Source: Saccharothrix syringae
GTDB taxonomy: Bacteria > Actinomycetota > Actinomycetes > Mycobacteriales > Pseudonocardiaceae
Direction of reading: 5' to 3'
Assembly (NCBI RefSeq): GCF_009498035.1
Contig: NZ_CP034550.1
Coordinates: 1,736,001 to 1,800,000, forward strand
Length of the DNA: 64,000 nt
Below, in pieces: positions 26,776 to 35,159 of the stretch (its first letter is position 1; each line of letters opens with the position of its first letter). A program made the translations under genes and the position numbers. The notes beneath the pieces are model-generated. The model was not told the origin of the DNA and did no database searches. It saw nothing but the letters and a program-made list of their open reading frames with translations.

Positions 26776-29628
26776 TCAGCTGCAACCCGAGGTGGAGCCG
26801 CAGCCCTCGCACAGGTAGCAGGAGCCCGCCGGGCGCATCTTCGTGCCGCACGTCATGCACAGCGGCGCGTCGGCGGCCTTGCCCAGGTGCAGCTCCAGCA
26901 GCTCGGTGGAGCTGCCGACCCGCACGTCCTGCGGCTTCGACTTCGACTCCGGCGCGGGCGACGGCGCGTTCGCCGGTGCCGCCGGCTCGACCGAGCCCAC
27001 CGACGTGCGCAGGCCCTCCAGGTCCACGTCACCACCGCTGTAGTCGGCCGCCACCTGGGCGGTCCGCTCGTCGGCGGTGAAGATGCCCAGCTGCGCCCGC
27101 TTCTCGAACGGCAGGTAGTCCAGCGCCAGCCGGCGGAACAGGTAGTCCAGCACGCTGGTAGCGATCCGCACGTCCGGGTCGTCGGTCATGCCCGCCGGCT
27201 CGAAGCGCAGGTTCTGGAACTTCGAGACGTAGAACTCCAGCGGGATGCCGTACTGCAGGCCCACCGAGATGGACATGGAGAACGCGTCCATCACGCCCGC
27301 CAGCGTCGAGCCCTGCTTGCCGAGCTTGACGAAGATCTCGCCCAGGCCGTCGTCGGGGTACGAGCCCGCGTGCAGGTAGCCCTCGGCGCCGCCGACCGTG
27401 AACGACACCGTCTGCGACGGGCGCTTCTTCGGCAGCCGCTTGCGCACCGGCCGGTACTCCACCACCGGCTCGGCGGCCTTGGTCTCGGTCGCCTTGGCCG
27501 ACTTGCCCGCCGACAGCGGCTGGCCGACCTTGCAGTTGTCGCGGTAGATGGCCAGCGCCTTCAGGCCCAGCTTCCAGCCCTGGTAGTAGATCTCCTCGAC
27601 CTCCTCGACGGTCGCCGTCTCCGGCATGTTGACCGTCTTGGAGATGGCGCCCGAGAGGAACGGCTGCACCGCGGCCATCATCCGCACGTGGCCCATCGGC
27701 GCGATCGAGCGGTCGCCCATCGCGCAGTCGAACACCTCGTAGTGCTCGGGCTTGAGGCCCGGCGCGTCGACCACGTGCCCGTGCTCGCCGATGTACTCGA
27801 CGATCGCCTCGACCTGCTCGTCCGGGTAGCCCAGCACGCTCAGCGCGCGCGGCACGGTCTGGTTGACGATCTGCATCGAGCCGCCGCCGACCAGCTTCTT
27901 GAACTTCACCAGCGCCAGGTCGGGCTCGATGCCGGTGGTGTCGCAGTCCATCATCAGGCCGATGGTGCCGGTGGGCGCGAGCACGCTGGCCTGCGCGTTG
28001 CGCCAGCCGTGGCGGGCGCCGACCTCCTGGCACCGCTGCCACTCGCGGGTCGCGGCCGACCGGACCGCCGCGTCGTTGGCGTGCAAGGTGCGGATCAGGT
28101 CGTTGGCCGCGGCGTGCTTGCGGATGACCCGCTGGTGCGACTCGGCGTTGCGGGCGTAACCCGCGTACGGGCCGACGACGCCCGCCAGCTCCGCGGACCG
28201 CCGGTAGGCCACGGCCTGCATCAGCGAGGTGATCGAGGCCGCCAGCGCGCGGCCGCCCTCCGAGTCGTACGCGTGGCCGGTCGCCATGAGCAGCGCGCCC
28301 AGGTTCGCGTAGCCGATGCCCAGCTGGCGGAAGTCCCGGGTGGTCTCGCCGATCGCGGGGGTCGGGAAGTCCGCGAAGCAGATCGAGATGTCCATCGCGG
28401 TGATGATCAGCTCGACCGACTTGGCGAACAGCTCCGCGTTGAACGAGCCGTCGTCCTTCAGGAACTTCATCAGGTTCAGCGAGGCCAGGTTGCAGCTGGA
28501 GTTGTCCAGGTGCATGTACTCCGAGCACGGGTTGGACGCGGTGATGCGGCCCGACTCCGGCGTGGTGTGCCAGTCGTTGATCGTGCCGTCGTACTGGATG
28601 CCCGGGTCGGCGCACTCCCACGCGGCCTGCGCCAGCTTGCGGAACAGGGACTTGGCGTCGACGTGCTCGATGACCTCGCCGGTCTGGCGGGCGCGCAGGC
28701 CGAACTGGCCGCCGCTCTCGTAGGCGTGCATGAACTCGTCGGACACGCGGACCGAGTTGTTCGCGTTCTGGTACTGCACGGACACGATGTCCCGGCCGCC
28801 CAGGTCCATGTCGAACCCGGCGTCGCGCAGCGCGCGGACCTTGTCCTCCTCGCGCGCCTTGGTCTCGATGAACTCCTCGACGTCCGGGTGGTCGACGTCC
28901 AGCACGACCATCTTCGCCGCGCGGCGGGTGGCGCCACCGGACTTGATGGTGCCCGCGGACGCGTCGGCGCCGCGCATGAACGACACCGGGCCGGACGCCG
29001 TGCCGCCGGAGGACAGCAGCTCCTTGGACGAGCGGATGCGCGAGAGGTTCAGGCCCGCGCCGGAGCCGCCCTTGAAGATCAGGCCCTCCTCGCGGTACCA
29101 GTTCAGGATCGACTCCATCGTGTCGTCGACCGACAGGATGAAGCAGGCGCTGACCTGCTGCGGGGACGCCGTGCCGACGTTGAACCACACCGGGGAGTTG
29201 AAGCTGAACACCTGGTGCAGCAGCATCCAGGTCAGCTCGTGCTCGAAGACCTCGGCGTCGGCGTCGGTGCCGAAGTAGCCGTGCTCGACGCCCGCCTTGA
29301 CGTAGGTCAGCACCACGCGGTCGATGAGCTGGCGCAGGCTGTGCTCGCGCTGCGGCGTGCCCACCGCGCCGCGGAAGTACTTGCTGGTCACGATGTTGGT
29401 CGCGTTGACGGACCAGAAGTCGGGGAACTCCACGCCGCGCTGCTCGAAGTTCACCGAGCCGTCGCGCCAGTTCGTCATCACGACGTCCCGGTGCTCCCAG
29501 GTGACCTCGTCGTAGGGGTGCACACCTTCGGTGGTGTAGACGCGCTCCACCTTCAGCTTGGCGTTCTTGGCGCCCGCGCCGTTGCGGGTGGCTGTCTTCT
29601 TGGCTGAGCCACCGACGGTCTCGGTCAT
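26776..29628 (-). CDS. nrdJ: Adenosylcobalamin-dependent (class II) ribonucleotide reductase
   Basis: The 950-residue enzyme makes deoxyribonucleotides using a B12-derived radical and needs no oxygen. It has FNSPVWFNVG and SACFILSVDD near the N-terminal active-site cysteine, GGSGAGLNLSRIRS, NPCSEYMHLDNSSCNLASLNL with another active-site Cys, and SVLAPTGTIGLMMDCDTTG. The C-terminus ends in a Cys-rich zinc-ribbon-like CMTCGTKMRP..CYLCEGCG tail, as in streptomycete NrdJ. ATG 29628 follows GAGGGAA. It is co-directional with nrdR, 98 bases upstream, forming nrdR-nrdJ. Confidence 0.96.
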   Translation of the reverse strand: MTETVGGSAKKTATRNGAGAKNAKLKVERVYTTEGVHPYDEVTWEHRDVVMTNWRDGSVNFEQRGVEFPDFWSVNATNIVTSKYFRGAVGTPQREHSLRQLIDRVVLTYVKAGVEHGYFGTDADAEVFEHELTWMLLHQVFSFNSPVWFNVGTASPQQVSACFILSVDDTMESILNWYREEGLIFKGGSGAGLNLSRIRSSKELLSSGGTASGPVSFMRGADASAGTIKSGGATRRAAKMVVLDVDHPDVEEFIETKAREEDKVRALRDAGFDMDLGGRDIVSVQYQNANNSVRVSDEFMHAYESGGQFGLRARQTGEVIEHVDAKSLFRKLAQAAWECADPGIQYDGTINDWHTTPESGRITASNPCSEYMHLDNSSCNLASLNLMKFLKDDGSFNAELFAKSVELIITAMDISICFADFPTPAIGETTRDFRQLGIGYANLGALLMATGHAYDSEGGRALAASITSLMQAVAYRRSAELAGVVGPYAGYARNAESHQRVIRKHAAANDLIRTLHANDAAVRSAATREWQRCQEVGARHGWRNAQASVLAPTGTIGLMMDCDTTGIEPDLALVKFKKLVGGGSMQIVNQTVPRALSVLGYPDEQVEAIVEYIGEHGHVVDAPGLKPEHYEVFDCAMGDRSIAPMGHVRMMAAVQPFLSGAISKTVNMPETATVEEVEEIYYQGWKLGLKALAIYRDNCKVGQPLSAGKSAKATETKAAEPVVEYRPVRKRLPKKRPSQTVSFTVGGAEGYLHAGSYPDDGLGEIFVKLGKQGSTLAGVMDAFSMSISVGLQYGIPLEFYVSKFQNLRFEPAGMTDDPDVRIATSVLDYLFRRLALDYLPFEKRAQLGIFTADERTAQVAADYSGGDVDLEGLRTSVGSVEPAAPANAPSPAPESKSKPQDVRVGSSTELLELHLGKAADAPLCMTCGTKMRPAGSCYLCEGCGSTSGCS

Positions 29629-29726
29629 CCGGGTTCCCTCTCGAAATCGGTTAGGAGTGGCAGCGACCACGTCCGGGCTCCCCGTCCGAGGCGGTCGCTT
29701 GGTGTTCTGTGCCGCGGCGGCAGGCG

Positions 29727-30179
29727 CTAGTCGCGCTTGGCGTCGCGAAGATCGGCGATCTCCTTCTCGAAGTCCTCCACGGACGAGAAGGAGCGGTAGA
29801 CGCTGGCGAAGCGCAGGTAGGCGACCTCGTCCAGCTCGCGCAGGGGGCCGAGGATGGCCAGGCCGACCTCGTGGCTCGGGATCTCGGCGACGCCGCCGGA
29901 GCGGATCGACTCCTCCACGCGGTGCGCGAGGTGCTGGAGGGCGTCCTCGTCGACGGGGCGGCCCTGGCAGGCGCGGCGCACGCCGTTGACGACCTTGTCA
30001 CGGCTGAACGGCTCGGTGACGCCCGAGCGCTTGACCACGGCGAGCACGGCTTCCTCGACGGTGGTGAACCGGCGGCCGCAGTTGGCGCAGGACCGCCTGC
30101 GGCGGATCACCTGGCCCTCGTCGACCTCGCGGGAGTCGACCACGCGTGAGTCCGAGTTCCGGCAGAACGGGCATCGCAC
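29727..30179 (-). CDS. nrdR: Transcriptional repressor NrdR
   Basis: A 150-residue regulator with an N-terminal zinc ribbon ([18 protein letters not shown]) followed by an ATP-cone domain starting near [18 protein letters not shown]. NrdR senses dATP/ATP and represses ribonucleotide reductase genes through paired NrdR boxes. Length is typical. It heads the operon with nrdJ and is probably autoregulated through the boxes at 30250-30286. Confidence 0.96.
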   Translation of the reverse strand: MRCPFCRNSDSRVVDSREVDEGQVIRRRRSCANCGRRFTTVEEAVLAVVKRSGVTEPFSRDKVVNGVRRACQGRPVDEDALQHLAHRVEESIRSGGVAEIPSHEVGLAILGPLRELDEVAYLRFASVYRSFSSVEDFEKEIADLRDAKRD

Positions 30180-30249
30180 GGCTGGTCTCCCCTACTTGCG
30201 CGCAGCATCCATCGCGTTAGCCCTCGTGACGGGGAAAACCCCAACCTGT

Positions 30250-30286
30250 GGACTAACTACAACGGTGTAACCACTAGATGTAGGGG
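30250..30286 (-). promoter_or_regulatory. Paired NrdR-box-like sites upstream of nrdR
   Basis: Read on the minus strand, two 16-base sites, CCCCTACATCTAGTGG and CCGTTGTAGTTAGTCC, have centres 21 bases apart (two helical turns). The first resembles the streptomycete NrdR box (ACAC-TATAT-GTGT type); the second is weaker. They lie 71-107 bases upstream of the nrdR ATG. Confidence 0.55.
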
Positions 30287-30423
30287 TCAACCTATGCCTT
30301 GGCCCTACCGTCCTGCAACTCGGACAGGCCCTTGGCGTGTCACCCGTACGGCTGATCCGCCACCCGTCCCGAACGACGCTGCACCCTACCCACCCACCCC
30401 GCGCGTGTCCTTCACCCCGACAC

Positions 30424-30564
30424 CGCGAGTCGAACGTTCAGGACCGTCGTGTCGAACGCTCAGGACCCCCGAGTTCCACGTTCACGCGCCCTGGGTTGGG
30501 GCGCGAATGTGGAACTCGGGGGTCCTGGAGGTTCGACACGCGGGGGCTGGGGGTTCGACTCGCG
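30424..30564. repeat. 141-bp palindromic repeat, copy 1
   Basis: Imperfect inverted repeat with ~65-base arms and centre near 30494. Each arm carries two GTCGAAC motifs 22 bases apart (30429, 30451; mirrored at 30531, 30553) and an inner block CCCCCGAGTTCCAC mirrored as GTGGAACTCGGGGG. The same 141-bp element recurs in inverse orientation at 43130-43270. Homology continues ~23 bases on the left flank (30401-30423). It sits just 3' of the LysM gene. The rest of the 30180-30575 gap holds the NrdR boxes and nothing else I can support. Confidence 0.9.
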
Positions 30565-30575
30565 CGGGGGAGGGG

Positions 30576-31112
30576 TCAGGGGGTGGGGTGGCCGTGGGGG
30601 ACGGTGAGGGGTTGGCCGGGGACCACCTGGTCGTCGGGGAGGTGGTTGAGCTCGCGGATGCGCTCGGCGACGGCCTCCGGGTCGCTGGCGGGCGCGCTGC
30701 GCTCGGCCACGTCGAGCAGGGTCTCGCCCACCTGGACGTGCACCACGGCGGTGCGCTCGGGGACCGTCGTGGCGCCCGAGGTGTAGAGGTACAGGAGGGT
30801 CAGGGCGGCGGCCAGGACGGCGGCGGCCAGGGCGTAGAGGGTGAACTGGACGGCGGGGTGGCGGTGCGGTCGCGCCTGCCGGGTCGCCGTGGCCGAAGGG
30901 GCGTCGGGGGTCGCGGGCGGCTGGGGGCGCGGTGACGGGTGGGTGGCCGGGCGGGCGGAGGGGCGGGGGGAGGGGTGCTGGGGGCGGTCCGGTACGGCGA
31001 AGCGGCGCAGTACGCGTGGGCCTGGTCGCAGGCCGGTGCCCAGGGTGACGTCCTCGACCCCGGCCCCGTCCACGAGTTCGAAGCCGTTGCGGGTGCCAAT
31101 GACCACCGCCAT
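30576..31112 (-). CDS. SOS-linked LysM membrane protein (Rv2719c/YneA-like)
   Basis: A 178-residue protein with a short N-terminal part, a Pro/Arg-rich stretch, one membrane segment (FTLYALAAAVLAAALTLLYLY) and a C-terminal LysM domain (VHVQVGETLLDVAERSAP..LNHLPDDQVVPGQPLTVP). Divergent from lexA with two SOS boxes between them, it corresponds to Rv2719c in M. tuberculosis and, functionally, to the YneA/DivS checkpoint proteins that stop division after DNA damage. ATG 31112 is chosen because GGAGGG lies 5 bases upstream. Confidence 0.85.
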   Translation of the reverse strand: MAVVIGTRNGFELVDGAGVEDVTLGTGLRPGPRVLRRFAVPDRPQHPSPRPSARPATHPSPRPQPPATPDAPSATATRQARPHRHPAVQFTLYALAAAVLAAALTLLYLYTSGATTVPERTAVVHVQVGETLLDVAERSAPASDPEAVAERIRELNHLPDDQVVPGQPLTVPHGHPTP

Positions 31113-31144
31113 GATGCCCTCCAACGCAGGTCATCCGATCATGA

Positions 31145-31160
31145 TCGAACTTGTGTTCGA
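31145..31160. promoter_or_regulatory. LexA (SOS) box 1, lexA/LysM divergent region
   Basis: TCGAAC-ttgt-GTTCGA is an exact match to the actinobacterial LexA consensus. It lies 32 bases from the LysM-gene start and 172 bases from lexA. Confidence 0.93.
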
Positions 31161-31226
31161 TCGAACGTCCGTGCGAATGTCTACCACTAAGTGCCGCATA
31201 ATCTCCAGGACACGCCGGTACTTACT

Positions 31227-31242
31227 TCGAACAGGTGTTTGA
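31227..31242. promoter_or_regulatory. LexA (SOS) box 2, lexA-proximal
   Basis: TCGAAC-aggt-GTTTGA has one mismatch to the LexA consensus, 90 bases upstream of the lexA GTG, and is likely the autoregulatory operator. Confidence 0.8.
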
Positions 31243-31332
31243 TCTGGGCGTGCAACACGACTACCGTCCACAACTGAAGATCGACGCAGAGCCGGCCTGG
31301 GCGAAACTGAGCCGGTGAGGAGGGAAAGCACC

Positions 31333-32037
31333 GTGGCACGCAAGACCAATGACGACCTCGGCATCGCCGCAGACGTGCCCTCCCTGCCCGAACCGGCGGA
31401 CATCGCGGGCAACGCCGGGCTCACCCTGCGCCAGCGCAAGGTGCTCGACGTGATCCGCGACTGGCTGGACCGGTTCGGCTACCCGCCCAGCGTGCGCGAG
31501 ATCGGCGAGGCGGTGGGCCTGACCAGCACGTCCTCCGTCGCCCACCAGCTGCGCGCGCTGGAGAAGAAGGGCTTCCTGCGGCGCGACCCGAACCGCCCGC
31601 GCGCGGTGGGCGTGCTGCCGACCGAGATCGTGACCGGCCTGGCCCCCGCGTCCAAGCCCACGCCCGCGTACGTGCCCATGCTGGGCCGCATCGCCGCGGG
31701 CGGGCCGATCCTGGCCGAGGAGGCCATCGAGGACGTGTTCCCGCTGCCCCGCGACCTGGTCGGCGAGGGCGAGGTCTTCCTGCTCAAGGTCGTGGGTGAC
31801 TCGATGGTGGACGCCGCCATCACGGACGGCGACTGGGTCGTGGTCCGCCAGCAGCCCACCGCCGACAACGGCGACGTGGTGGCCGCGATGATCGACGGCG
31901 AGGCCACGGTGAAGACGTTCAAGCGCAAGGACGACGGGCACGTGTGGCTGCTGCCGCACAACACCGCCTACCAGCCGATCCTCGGTGACGAGGCGTCGAT
32001 CCTGGGCAAGGTCGTCGCGGTCCTGCGCCGCCTCTGA
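31333..32037 (+). CDS. lexA: SOS repressor LexA
   Basis: A 234-residue repressor. The N-terminal winged helix contains [20 protein letters not shown] and [19 protein letters not shown]; the C-terminal S24 domain has the Ala122-Gly123 cleavage bond (GRIAAGG), nucleophile Ser157 (VGDSMVD) and general base Lys194 (ATVKTFKRK). GTG 31333 follows GAGGAGGGAAAG. Two SOS boxes upstream indicate autoregulation; recA carries the same operator. Confidence 0.97.
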   Translation: MARKTNDDLGIAADVPSLPEPADIAGNAGLTLRQRKVLDVIRDWLDRFGYPPSVREIGEAVGLTSTSSVAHQLRALEKKGFLRRDPNRPRAVGVLPTEIVTGLAPASKPTPAYVPMLGRIAAGGPILAEEAIEDVFPLPRDLVGEGEVFLLKVVGDSMVDAAITDGDWVVVRQQPTADNGDVVAAMIDGEATVKTFKRKDDGHVWLLPHNTAYQPILGDEASILGKVVAVLRRL

Positions 32038-32054
32038 CCGCGAGGTGCGGAGCA

Positions 32055-32082
32055 ACGGGGTCCGGGTGCGCCCGGGCCCCGT
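32055..32082. terminator. Terminator after lexA
   Basis: A 12-bp stem with one G-T type mismatch (ACGGGGTCCGGG/CCCGGGCCCCGT) and a TGCG loop lies between lexA and the convergent surface-protein gene. Confidence 0.65.
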
Positions 32083-32100
32083 CGTGCGTGGAGGGGCCCC

Positions 32101-33123
32101 TCAGGCCCGGCGGCGGGAGCGGCGCACCAGCGCGGCCGTCAGCACCAGCACCACGGCGGCACCCCCGACCGCCGGCCACGGCGAGGAGGCCGGCTCGGCG
32201 GGCCCGGCGGCCTGCGGTTCCCCCGCCCGCGCGGGCGCGTCGGTCGAGGTCGGGGCCGGTGGGGGCGGTGCGGCCAGGGCCGCGGCACCCTCGACCCGCC
32301 GCACCACCGAGGACGTCGCGCCGCTGCCGAACTCCGAGGCCGACAGCAGCGCCCCGTCCGGGGTGAACGCGATGGCCTCGCCCTGCGGCTCGTCCGGCAG
32401 GGGCACCCGCACCGGGTCGCCCTCCAGCGCCTTGGCCAGGTCGCCGTCGGGCACCGGGAACAGGTAGGCGTCGGTGTAGGTGCGCAGCGCGACCACCCGG
32501 CCGTCCGGGCTCGTCGCACCGCCCGTGACCAGGCGCGACACCACGCGGTTCGCCAGCGGCCCGCCGGGCGTGTCGGTGCTGCCGATCCGCACCTGACCGA
32601 CCTGTTCCAGCGGTGTCGGCGCGTTCTCGGCCAACCCGGAAACAGGCCGGTACACCAATGCCGAGCCGATCGTTTCCTTGGTGACGATGTGCGGAATTCC
32701 CGCGCCGTCCAACAACAACGCCTCGGCGTCGTGCTTTCCGTCAGGATACGTAAGGCGGTACAAACGCGTCGTGCCGTCCGGGGAAACCGCGTGCAATGCC
32801 ACGGTTTCGCGCGTCTTGCCGTTGTCCCCGGTGTCCGCGACCCACAGGGTTCCGTCAGGAGCGAGGGCGAGGTCTTCGACGTCGAACGGGTTGACCGGGG
32901 TGGTGATGGTCCGGGTGACCGCGCACCCGCGGTCCATCACCTGGACCACCAGCCTGCCGTCGTCGCTGTCGTTGACCGCGAACAGCTCGTCCCCGCCCGC
33001 GGCGAGACCGGACAGCTCCGCCAGCCGCTCGTCGGTGACCGCGCACAGGTCGGCGGGGGCCGGCGCCGCCACCGCGGCACCGGCCCCCGCGAACAACCCG
33101 AGGACCACCAGGAGGGCGCGCAC
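32101..33123 (-). CDS. Secreted, membrane-anchored propeller-type protein
   Basis: A 340-residue protein with a signal peptide (LLVVLGLFAGAGAAVAAPAPA), a beta-propeller-like body with repeats such as NDSDDGRLVVQVMD, VEDLALAPDGTLWVADTGDN and GEAIAFTPDGALLSASE, a Pro/Ala-rich linker, and a C-terminal membrane helix with RRSRRRA. It should sit on the outer face of the membrane. No enzymatic motif is seen. GTG 33123 lies 4 bases after the hflX stop, so the two may be co-transcribed. Confidence 0.75.
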   Translation of the reverse strand: MRALLVVLGLFAGAGAAVAAPAPADLCAVTDERLAELSGLAAGGDELFAVNDSDDGRLVVQVMDRGCAVTRTITTPVNPFDVEDLALAPDGTLWVADTGDNGKTRETVALHAVSPDGTTRLYRLTYPDGKHDAEALLLDGAGIPHIVTKETIGSALVYRPVSGLAENAPTPLEQVGQVRIGSTDTPGGPLANRVVSRLVTGGATSPDGRVVALRTYTDAYLFPVPDGDLAKALEGDPVRVPLPDEPQGEAIAFTPDGALLSASEFGSGATSSVVRRVEGAAALAAPPPPAPTSTDAPARAGEPQAAGPAEPASSPWPAVGGAAVVLVLTAALVRRSRRRA

Positions 33124-33127
33124 CGGG

Positions 33128-34573
33128 TCAGGCGCGGCTTCCGTCCACGGCGAACTGCCCCAGCACGCCCGCCAGGTCCGGCCGCACCCGGGCGGACAGC
33201 TCGGTGCCCTCCTCGGTGTGCCGCTCCTTGAGCACTTCACCCTCGCGGTGCACGCGCGCGACCAGCTCGCCCCGCGCGTAGGGCACCAGGGCGTCCACCA
33301 CGACCTCCGGCCGCGGCGTCATGGCCGCGATGCGCTCGCGCAGCTCGGGGATGCCCTCGCCGCTGTGCGCGGAGACGAACACCGCGCCGGGGAACAGGTG
33401 CCGCAGCCGGGCCAGGCCCAGCTCGCCCACGGCGTCGATCTTGTTCACCACCAGCAGCTCGGGCGGCATCGGCTCGTCGCGCCGCTCGGTGATCTCGCCG
33501 ATCACCTCGCGCACGGCCGCGACCTGCTTCTCCGGCATCCCGTCGGACCCGTCGACCACGTGGACCAGCAGGTCCGCGTCGGCGACCTCCTCCAGCGTCG
33601 ACCGGAACGCCTCGACGAGCTGGTGCGGCAGGTGCCGCACGAAGCCGACGGTGTCGGTCAGCGTGTAGGGCAGGCCCTCGGGGGTCTCGGTGCGCCGGGT
33701 GGTCGGGTCCAGGGTCGCGAACAGGGCGTCCTGCACCAGCACGCCCGCGCCGGTCAGCGCGTTGAGCAGGCTGGACTTGCCCGCGTTCGTGTACCCCGCG
33801 ATGGCCACGTTCGGCACCGCGTTGGCGACGCGGCGGTGCCGCTTGGTCTCCCGGATCACGCTCATCGCGGCGATCTCGCGGCGCAGCTTGGCGATGCGCG
33901 CGCGGATGCGCCTGCGGTCGGTCTCCAGCTTGGTCTCACCGGGACCGCGCAGACCCACACCGCCGTTGGCGCCGCCCGCGCGGCCACCCGCCTGCCGGGA
34001 CAGCGACTCGCCCCAACCGCGCAGGCGCGGCAGCAGGTACTGGAGCTGGGCCATCTCCACCTGCGCCTTGCCCTCCTTGGTGGAGGCGTGCTGGGCGAAG
34101 ATGTCGAGGATCAGCGCGGTGCGGTCGACGACCTTGACCTTCAGCTTCTCCTCCAGCTGCCGCAGCTAGCCGGGGGAGAGCTCGCCGTCGCAGATCACGG
34201 TGTCGGCGCCGGTCGAGATCACGACGTCGCGCAGCTCGGCCACCTTGCCCGCGCCGATGTAGGTCGCCGGGTCGGGCCGGTCGCGCCGCTGCACGAGCCC
34301 TTCGAGCACCTCGGAGCCCGCGGTCTCGGCGAGCAGCGCCAGCTCGGCCAGGGACGCCTCGGAGTCGGCCGCCGTGCCCTCGGTCCACACGCCGACCAGC
34401 ACGACCCGCTCCAGCCGGAGCCTGCGGTACTCGACCTCGGTGACGTCCTGGAGTTCGGTGGACAGCCCGGCGACGCGGCGCAGTGCCGCGCGCTCCTCGA
34501 GAGCCAGGTCGCCGGTGGACAGCTCGTCGTCGCGGTCGAGCCAGTCGTTGGTTCGGTACGTGTTTTCCGTCAT
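33128..34573 (-). pseudogene. hflX: GTPase HflX, interrupted by an in-frame amber codon
   Basis: Homology runs without frame change from ATG 34573 (MTENTYRTNDWLDRDDE) to the TGA at 33128-33130, as expected for a ~480-residue HflX. The N-terminal domain (PATYIGAGKVAELRD), glycine-rich linker ([17 protein letters not shown]) and G-domain ([32 protein letters not shown]) are all intact. At 34166-34168 the codon is TAG inside [23 protein letters not shown], where family members have a Gln (CAG). One C-to-T change on the coding strand explains it. HflX rescues stalled ribosomes under heat or antibiotic stress. Confidence 0.85.
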
Positions 34574-34616
34574 TTGCCCTTCATCGTCCCATGACGACCC
34601 CGCCGGGACCGAGTGG

Positions 34617-35105
34617 TTAATCCCCCGGGTACAGCGCCAGGTAGATCGCCACCCGCTCGTCGCCCGGGTCGGCCGGCTCCTCCGCCAGCTCATCGAACAA
34701 CGTCCGGAGACGGCGTTTTAGTTCCTCGGGGTCGGCGCGCACCACCAGCCGGATCTGCCGCAACGCGTCCACGCCCACGTCCGCCACCTCGCCGAGGAAC
34801 GCCTGCAACGCCGCCTCCTTGGCCTCCGGCGGCCGGTTCTCCCAGGTCAGCCGCCAGGACAGGCCCGTGGACAGGTACGGGATCTCGCGCGCGCCGCGCT
34901 TGCCGGCGCGGGCCGGCTGGGCCTCCAGGAAACCCGTGGCGACGAGTTTGCGCACGTGGTGGAGGGTGGTGGCCGGGTCCTTGCCCAGCCGCTCGGCGAT
35001 CTCCTTGTTGGTCAGCGGCGTGTCGTAGGTCAGCCGGATGATGCGCAGCCGCACGTCCGAGGAGAGGACGGCGATCTCCGCGGCCGTGGCGAGGCGTCGG
35101 GACAC
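34617..35105 (-). CDS. ArsR-type winged-helix transcriptional regulator
   Basis: A 162-residue regulator with a helix-turn-helix region LRIIRLTYDTPLTNKEIAERLGKDPATTLHHVRKLV near residues 20-55, followed by LSTGLSWRLTWENRPPE and a C-terminal domain. Divergent from two MFS genes with a palindrome between them, it probably represses them and itself. GTG 35105 has no ribosome-binding site, so a leaderless transcript is possible. No metal-binding cysteines are visible, so the inducer is probably organic (inference). Confidence 0.82.
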   Translation of the reverse strand: MSRRLATAAEIAVLSSDVRLRIIRLTYDTPLTNKEIAERLGKDPATTLHHVRKLVATGFLEAQPARAGKRGAREIPYLSTGLSWRLTWENRPPEAKEAALQAFLGEVADVGVDALRQIRLVVRADPEELKRRLRTLFDELAEEPADPGDERVAIYLALYPGD

Positions 35106-35118
35106 CCGGACAGGATAA

Positions 35119-35140
35119 GTGATTGACAGTTTCCAATCAC
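35119..35140. promoter_or_regulatory. Operator-like palindrome between ArsR gene and MFS genes
   Basis: GTGATTG-N8-CAATCAC, perfect 7-bp arms, lies 14 bases from the regulator start and 20 from the MFS start. It is a likely binding site for the ArsR-type regulator. Confidence 0.7.
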
Positions 35141-35159
35141 TCTCGGGAGACTCCCGGCC

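Noticed and set aside
29629..29726. A cobalamin riboswitch before the B12-dependent nrdJ
   Set aside because: The gap is only 98 bases inside the nrdR-nrdJ operon and shows no B12-box-like sequence or extended structure.
30429..30559. GTCGAAC/GTTCGAC motifs in the palindromic repeat as LexA boxes
   Set aside because: LexA sites need TCGAAC-N4-GTTCGA. Here the half-sites are 22 bp apart or mirror-spaced around the element centre, so no full operator forms.
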